From: JBMOPD01 sp049323615
Lineage (GTDB): Bacteria > Bacillota > Desulfotomaculia > Desulfotomaculales > Desulfocucumaceae
Direction: 5' to 3'
Length of the DNA: 64,000 nucleotides
NCBI GenBank assembly: GCA_049323615.1
Contig: JBMOPD010000017.1
Span: 18,585 to 82,584 of the forward strand
Positions 60,220 through 64,000 of the stretch are shown here, piece after piece. Within the stretch, counting starts at the first letter, position 1, and every line of letters starts with the position of its first letter. The notes beneath the pieces were generated by a model. That model was given only the letters and a program-made list of their open reading frames with translations. It was not told the DNA's origin and did no database searches. The position numbers and the translations under genes were made by a program.

Positions 60220-61548
60220 ATGGTGTTTAAAATTACCTATGCCCAAATCAGGACCTTCTTGATTACATTTGCGGCCCTTCTGGCCGTCTGGATGATCATG
60301 GGGCACTGCGCCAGGTTTAAAATAATGGAAAACAGTCCCGAGGGCCAGGTGACGGTAAATATTTCATTTCTGGCGCCCATGAACCACCAAGGAACAGAGG
60401 AACGGCTCACCATAACCGGGGAAATCCCGGGCCGGAAGGTCAGCTACCGCACCCACTGGGTTTCCAGGAACACCCTGCAGGTAACTATCGACGAATCGGA
60501 ATTTCCCCGGGGGCTTGAATACAACCTCGAATTTAAAAAGGCCCCCGCCCTGATCCCGCCCTTCACCGTCACAGCGCATAAAAAGGTCAGGATGAGCCTG
60601 GTTCCCCGGGTAATTGCCCTGGAACCACAGAAAAATATCCCCAGCGGGGGGCCGCTGGTGATGGTTTTTAATACCCCGGTGGACCCGGAAAGCTTCAGGG
60701 AACATGTTTTTACCAACGCACCCGGAAAATTTTCCCCCCGGGAGGCAGGCAACGGGAGGGCCGGCCCCCGCTACGATTACAGCCGCTGGGTGCTGTTGCC
60801 GGAAAAAAGGTTCGGCAACAGCGCCATATACAAAATCAGTGTAACCGGAGGGCTGCGCAGTGCCGGCGGGGGAACGGCCTCCGAAGGCAGCGAACTTTCT
60901 TTCACCACGGCCCCGGCCCTGGAAACAACCGAAATATATCCCCGCCCCTATGCCCCCAGCATATGGCTGAGCCGGAATATAGCCGTCAAAACAAACCAGG
61001 AATTGAAGGAAGCCCGGATAGAGGTGGAAGGAGTGGCGGGAAAGGTGTCGGTTAACGGGAATACCGCCGTATTCGACCCGGACGGCCTTTTTCTGCCCGC
61101 CCAAAAATACCGGGTCAGCATCAGCCTGACATCGGTTTACGGGGAAAAACTGTACAAAGAATTCTGGTTCAACACCACCAACCTGGGCAGTCAGCGCTGG
61201 ATCGGCATCAAGCTGGGCAACCCGTGTTCGGTGCAGGTTTATGAAGGAAACAAGATCCTCAAATCCTTTAGCGGGTGGCTTACCATTCACCAGGACAAAG
61301 TGCCCCCGGTGACCATGTACGAAGTCAAAAGGGGCAGCACCCTTGAGTTCAATCCCCGGGACACGTCGCCGGCCAGGTATATCGAGCTGAACGCTGACAT
61401 AATGATCCACCATCTCCGTCCCGGAGAAAGCCACAACCACAGCCTGGCCGGTCTCCCTTCCAGCTACGGCTGCATCCTGCTCAACAAACCGGACCTGGAC
61501 TGGATTTTCAGCAGCGTGCCGGGGAATTGCATGGTTGTAGTCCACTGA
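60220..61548 (+). CDS. Exported protein with Ig-like domains and a YkuD-like (L,D-transpeptidase) C-terminus
   Basis: A 442-residue protein. One N-terminal membrane anchor (about 10-30) leads to three beta-rich modules: about 45-115, a Big_5/SbsA-like one from VPRVIALEPQKNIPSG to about 230, and another from about 245-320 (MAVKTNQELKEA-type). The end (from QRWIGIKLGNPCSVQVYEG, about 325) fits a YkuD domain and ends with SSYGCILLNKPDLDWIFSSV, where family members have the active SxGC(I/V)R. The catalytic Cys is present; the preceding His-Gly is not obvious, so activity is uncertain. Such proteins modify the wall. ATG after GGGGGT. Confidence 0.65.
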   Translation: MVFKITYAQIRTFLITFAALLAVWMIMGHCARFKIMENSPEGQVTVNISFLAPMNHQGTEERLTITGEIPGRKVSYRTHWVSRNTLQVTIDESEFPRGLEYNLEFKKAPALIPPFTVTAHKKVRMSLVPRVIALEPQKNIPSGGPLVMVFNTPVDPESFREHVFTNAPGKFSPREAGNGRAGPRYDYSRWVLLPEKRFGNSAIYKISVTGGLRSAGGGTASEGSELSFTTAPALETTEIYPRPYAPSIWLSRNIAVKTNQELKEARIEVEGVAGKVSVNGNTAVFDPDGLFLPAQKYRVSISLTSVYGEKLYKEFWFNTTNLGSQRWIGIKLGNPCSVQVYEGNKILKSFSGWLTIHQDKVPPVTMYEVKRGSTLEFNPRDTSPARYIELNADIMIHHLRPGESHNHSLAGLPSSYGCILLNKPDLDWIFSSVPGNCMVVVH

Positions 61549-61619
61549 CCATACTGGCGGGGCTGCCCGGATCTGCCCGGCTGATTTTAACAGAAGCACT
61601 TTGCGGGTTTTTATGCCTT

Positions 61620-62450
61620 TTACTGCCTCCGGCTGTTTCTCTGCCGTACAATCTCGTACATCATGATGGAGGCGGCCACGCCGGCATTCAGGGATTCGGC
61701 CCTTCCCGGCATGGGAATGGTTGTCTTTTCATGGGGCAGGGAAAGAAGCTCCCCGGAAGGGCCGGCGGCCTCGCTTCCCACTACCAGCGCCAGGGGCCGC
61801 TCCAGGTCCAGGCTGTCTACCGGCACGCCGCCCTCCGGCACACCCACCAGCAGCCCAAATCCGCCTTCCGACAGGAGGCCCCGCAGTTCTTCGATCCCGG
61901 CGTTGCTTACCACCGGCAGGTGAAAAAAGGACCCCATGGTGGACCTCATCGTCTTATCGTTGTACAGGTCAACGGTGCCCTTCAGTAAGATGGCCCCATC
62001 CGCCCCGAAGGCGTCGGCGCTCCTGATAATCGTTCCCAGGTTGCCCGGATCCCCCACTCCGTCAACTACCACCACCAGGACGTCCTTCTTCGCTTTCCCG
62101 GCCCGCGGCGCCCCGGTAACATCACTCACCTGCCATTTTGCCGTCAGGCACAGGGCCATAATCCCCTGGGGAGTCTCGGTGGAGGCCAGGGCACTAATAA
62201 TCTTTTGATCCACCTCAACTGTTTTTATATTCTCCCTGGCGGCAGCGGCCAACAGGTCAGCCCCCCGGGGCGATTTCAGCAGGTCGGGGGAATATATCAC
62301 CTTATCCACCGGCCACCCCGACTCCAGGGCCTCTTCCACAAACCTGAACCCCTCAATCAGGAACCTTCCCTCCTGCTCCCTGAACTTTCTCCTGTTCAGC
62401 TTCTGCAGGTACTTTACCAGGGGGTTTTGCAGGCTTTTAATAAGTTCCAT
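61620..62450 (-). CDS. SpoU/TrmH-family RNA 2'-O-methyltransferase
   Basis: A 276-residue SPOUT methyltransferase with an N-terminal L30-like substrate-binding domain (SLQNPLVKYLQKLNRRKFRE). Motif 1 is DPGNLGTIIRSADAFGADG, motif 2 LVVGSEAAGPS, and motif 3 IPMPGRAESLNAGVAASIM, the trefoil-knot SAM site. It resembles RlmB/TsnR-like enzymes placed beside rplT in Firmicutes; the target RNA is unknown. Start ATG at 62450. It lies after the rplT terminator on the same strand, so it needs partial readthrough or its own promoter. Confidence 0.93.
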   Translation of the reverse strand: MELIKSLQNPLVKYLQKLNRRKFREQEGRFLIEGFRFVEEALESGWPVDKVIYSPDLLKSPRGADLLAAAARENIKTVEVDQKIISALASTETPQGIMALCLTAKWQVSDVTGAPRAGKAKKDVLVVVVDGVGDPGNLGTIIRSADAFGADGAILLKGTVDLYNDKTMRSTMGSFFHLPVVSNAGIEELRGLLSEGGFGLLVGVPEGGVPVDSLDLERPLALVVGSEAAGPSGELLSLPHEKTTIPMPGRAESLNAGVAASIMMYEIVRQRNSRRQ

Positions 62451-62475
62451 AAACGTATCCTTTCCTTATTTAGTC

Positions 62476-62510
62476 AAAAAGCATGGCCCACAAGTCAAGC
62501 CATGCTTTTA
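62476..62510 (-). terminator. Rho-independent terminator after rplT
   Basis: On the minus strand AAAGCATGGC-ttgacttgtgg-GCCATGCTTTTT: a perfect ten-base-pair stem with T tail, at the end of the infC-rpmI-rplT operon. Confidence 0.9.
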
Positions 62511-62547
62511 CAGATCGACAATTTCTTTGTCAACAGCCCACCGGCCC

Positions 62548-62901
62548 CTAAAGTTTGGATTTGGCCACCTCTACCAGCTGCCCAAAAGCCCCCGCGTCGT
62601 TTACCGCCATGTCCGCCAGCATTTTGCGGTTTATATCAACCCCGGCCTGCTTCAGGCCGTTCATAAACCTGCTGTAAGACAGGCCGTTCATCCTGGCGGC
62701 GGCGTTAATGCGGGCAATCCACAGCTTGCGGAATTCCCTCTTTTTGTTCCTTCTGTCCCTGTATGCATAAGCAAGGGATTTAAGCAGCTGTATATTTGCT
62801 ACCCGGTAGAGCTTGCTTTTAGAACCTCTGTAGCCCTTGGCCAGTTTAAGTACTTTTCTGTGCCTATTGCGTGAAACCACACTGCTTTTAGCCCGTGGCA
62901 T
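62548..62901 (-). CDS. rplT: Ribosomal protein L20
   Basis: 117 residues, complete: AKGYRGSKSKLYRVANIQLL and the C-terminal repressor-like part (RKMLADMAVNDAGAFGQLV) are canonical. L20 is essential for early 50S assembly and in Firmicutes binds the leader of its own operon as repressor. Third gene of infC-rpmI-rplT. Confidence 0.98.
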   Translation of the reverse strand: MPRAKSSVVSRNRHRKVLKLAKGYRGSKSKLYRVANIQLLKSLAYAYRDRRNKKREFRKLWIARINAAARMNGLSYSRFMNGLKQAGVDINRKMLADMAVNDAGAFGQLVEVAKSKL

Positions 62902-62931
62902 AATAACCCCTCCTCAATGATCTCGATATGT

Positions 62932-63126
62932 TTAGTAGGGCAAAATCCTTTCCAGTTTGCGCTGGTCGGTTTCGTGCACAATAATTGATTTTCTGAGGTT
63001 TCTTTTCCGTTTGGCCGACTTTTTGCCCAGTATGTGGCTATGGAAGGCATGGGATCCCTTGAATTTACCGGTTCCCGTCTTTTTAAACCGCTTGGCGGCG
63101 CCCCGGTGTGTCTTGATTTTTGGCAT
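62932..63126 (-). CDS. rpmI: Ribosomal protein L35
   Basis: 64 residues, complete, very basic: MPKIKTHRGAAKRFKKTGTG and LGKKSAKRKRNLRK are the family signature. It lies 15 bases after infC and 30 before rplT. Confidence 0.98.
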   Translation of the reverse strand: MPKIKTHRGAAKRFKKTGTGKFKGSHAFHSHILGKKSAKRKRNLRKSIIVHETDQRKLERILPY

Positions 63127-63141
63127 GTTGAATTCCCCTCT

Positions 63142-63666
63142 CTAGTCGTGTTTTATATCCTGCTTCGGTGAAAGAATCATAATCATATTTTTACCTTCCA
63201 GCTTGGGCTGCCTTTCTATGTTACACAGGTCCTTCAGCTCCTCCGACAATCTCACCAGGAGCTGCCTGCCCAGCTGGGTGTGAACAATCTCCCGCCCGCG
63301 GAAAACTATGGTCGCCTTCACCTTGTCTCCATCTTTAAGGAAACGGGCGGCGTTTCTCGCCTTGACGAAGAAGTCATGGTCTTCTATATTTGGTCTCAGC
63401 TTGATTTCCTTTATTTCTATGATGCGCTGCTTCTTCCTGGCCTCTTTCTCCTTCTTGCTCTGCTCGTATTTATATTTACCAAAATCCATGATCCGGCAGA
63501 CCGGGGGTTTTGCCTGGGGAGCTATCTCCACCAGGTCCAGCTGCCTTTCTTCGGCGATCTTCAAAGCCTCCCGGGTCGGCATGATACCCAGCTGGTTGCC
63601 GTCACTGTCCACCAGCCGGATCTCACGGACACGAATTTCTTCATTAATGCGGAAATCCTTGGAAAT
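63142..63666 (-). CDS. infC: Translation initiation factor IF-3, AUU start
   Basis: A 174-residue IF-3 starting ISKDFRINEEIRVREIRL. The start codon is read as ATT at 63666: GGAGG lies eight bases before it, and an ATG in the same region is out of frame. The longest frame to 63720 would include leader sequence. Rare AUU starts on infC occur in many bacteria and let IF-3 repress itself through start-codon discrimination. The N- and C-domains (VDSDGNQLGIMPTREALKIA, DHDFFVKARNAARFLKDGDK) are normal. First gene of infC-rpmI-rplT. Confidence 0.95.
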   Translation of the reverse strand: MSKDFRINEEIRVREIRLVDSDGNQLGIMPTREALKIAEERQLDLVEIAPQAKPPVCRIMDFGKYKYEQSKKEKEARKKQRIIEIKEIKLRPNIEDHDFFVKARNAARFLKDGDKVKATIVFRGREIVHTQLGRQLLVRLSEELKDLCNIERQPKLEGKNMIMILSPKQDIKHD

Positions 63667-63832
63667 ACATATCACCTCCAAAAAATTAAAAAGCGGGTAT
63701 ACCACCCGCTGAACAGACAAAAGAAAATAAAAGTAGAATTTCTTTTGTTCGTTTTCACCTGACCGGGTCTGACAGCCATGGGCGCCGACCGGTGAGAAGC
63801 GGATGGCTTCTACTTATGGCTTAAACGTTAAA
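63667..63832 (-). promoter_or_regulatory. L20-type leader / attenuator of infC-rpmI-rplT
   Basis: The leader between promoter and infC, of about 165 bases, ends in a terminator hairpin AGCGGGT-ggtat-ACCCGCTTTTTAATTTTTT (63712-63681), directly ahead of the ribosome site. In low-GC Gram-positives the L20 protein binds a competing structure here and causes termination. The upstream part with paired segments GAAGCCATCCGCTTC is consistent with this, but was judged by eye. Confidence 0.8.
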
Positions 63833-63861
63833 ATTTTAGCATATCTTTCTACATCCGTCAA
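63833..63861 (-). promoter_or_regulatory. Sigma-A promoter of the infC operon
   Basis: On the minus strand TTGACG (63861-63856), a spacer of exactly 17 bases and TAAAAT (63838-63833). Transcription would start near 63826. Confidence 0.8.
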
Positions 63862-64000
63862 GCCAACCCCCAAAAAAGTCTGCGTCAAGATTTAGTAGGT
63901 AGAACTCCCAGTTTTTTTTATTCATACTTAGAGATAGCCGAGGAAAGAAAACTCTGGGGCCGGGGTCCGGGTTTCAATCCGGCTACAGGACCTGCGGCTG
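63862..64000. other. Window end without a recognisable gene
   Basis: These last 139 bases show no gene or RNA I can support. A GTTTCAATCC string at about 63971-63980 resembles the end of some CRISPR repeats but occurs once. Confidence 0.5.

Noticed and set aside
60039..60221. 60-residue open frame on the minus strand ahead of the YkuD-like gene
   Set aside because: No ribosome site, no family resemblance, and it overlaps the likely pheST promoter region.
63971..64000. GTTTCAATCC string resembling the end of a CRISPR repeat
   Set aside because: It occurs once at the window edge with no second copy at repeat-spacer distance and no cas genes nearby.

Overview
The window reads as chromosome of an anaerobic, spore-former-type Gram-positive bacterium of the Peptococcaceae / Pelotomaculum-Desulfotomaculum kind. 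This is inferred from several things: the maf-radC-mreBCD-mrdA order with a DUF4321 gene beside it, SLH-domain surface proteins, a T-box leader on pheST, an L20-type leader on infC-rpmI-rplT, strong sigma-A-like promoters, GC-rich coding sequence with many GTG/TTG starts, anaerobic-style cobalamin genes (cbiA, cbiB, cobQ, cobU, cobS) and ATP-type PEP carboxykinase. The species was not determined. No rRNA, tRNA, IS element or convincing CRISPR array was found.

Layout. 1-4.7 kb: the cell-shape operon on the minus strand (DUF4321, maf, radC, mreB, mreC, mreD, start of mrdA). 4.7-9.4 kb: a nuclease lipoprotein, an ArsB/NhaD-type carrier behind a long structured leader, a chemoreceptor and a broken sigma-factor fragment. 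9.4-14.3 kb: an SLH surface protein, an unknown exported protein and a PASTA-type penicillin-binding protein. 14.4-21.1 kb: late cobalamin biosynthesis (cobC-like phosphatase, cobS, cbiA, cbiB, cobQ, cobU) with a DUF3842 gene. 21.3-25.4 kb: a coiled-coil protein, an aminotransferase, a PHP phosphoesterase and a phosphohexomutase.

25.4-30.0 kb is an erosion zone. Between a few intact small genes lie pieces of at least seven broken genes: HicB antitoxin, NuoB-type subunit, AzlC, CGGC-domain protein, ECF sigma plus its anti-sigma, DJ-1/PfpI protein and a lytic transglycosylase. It ends at a TetR regulator with a clear palindromic operator, followed by a rifampin-phosphotransferase-like enzyme (30.1-33.4 kb). 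33.4-45 kb holds housekeeping and accessory genes (cca, amidase, CBS protein, pckA, tyrS, a cis-prenyltransferase paralogue, DMT exporter, OsmC, a YcdB/SLH protein) and further broken genes. 45.5-59.9 kb: GNAT, an 11-residue-repeat coiled-coil protein, mutS2, U32 peptidase, NIF3-like protein, mpg, polX, zapA, a non-coding hairpin-rich element, and pheT-pheS behind a Phe T-box. 60-64 kb: an exported L,D-transpeptidase-like protein, a SpoU-type methyltransferase and rplT-rpmI-infC behind their attenuator.

The best second-look items are the carrier leader with two copies of a G-rich motif and mutually exclusive hairpins (6.86-7.1 kb), the TetR operator / Rph-like pair, the hairpin chain at 55.6-55.9 kb, the gene graveyard at 27.7-30.0 kb, and the pseudogene at 40.56 kb carrying two exact one-base insertions. 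Coding calls come from reading translations and motifs by eye; no database search was possible.
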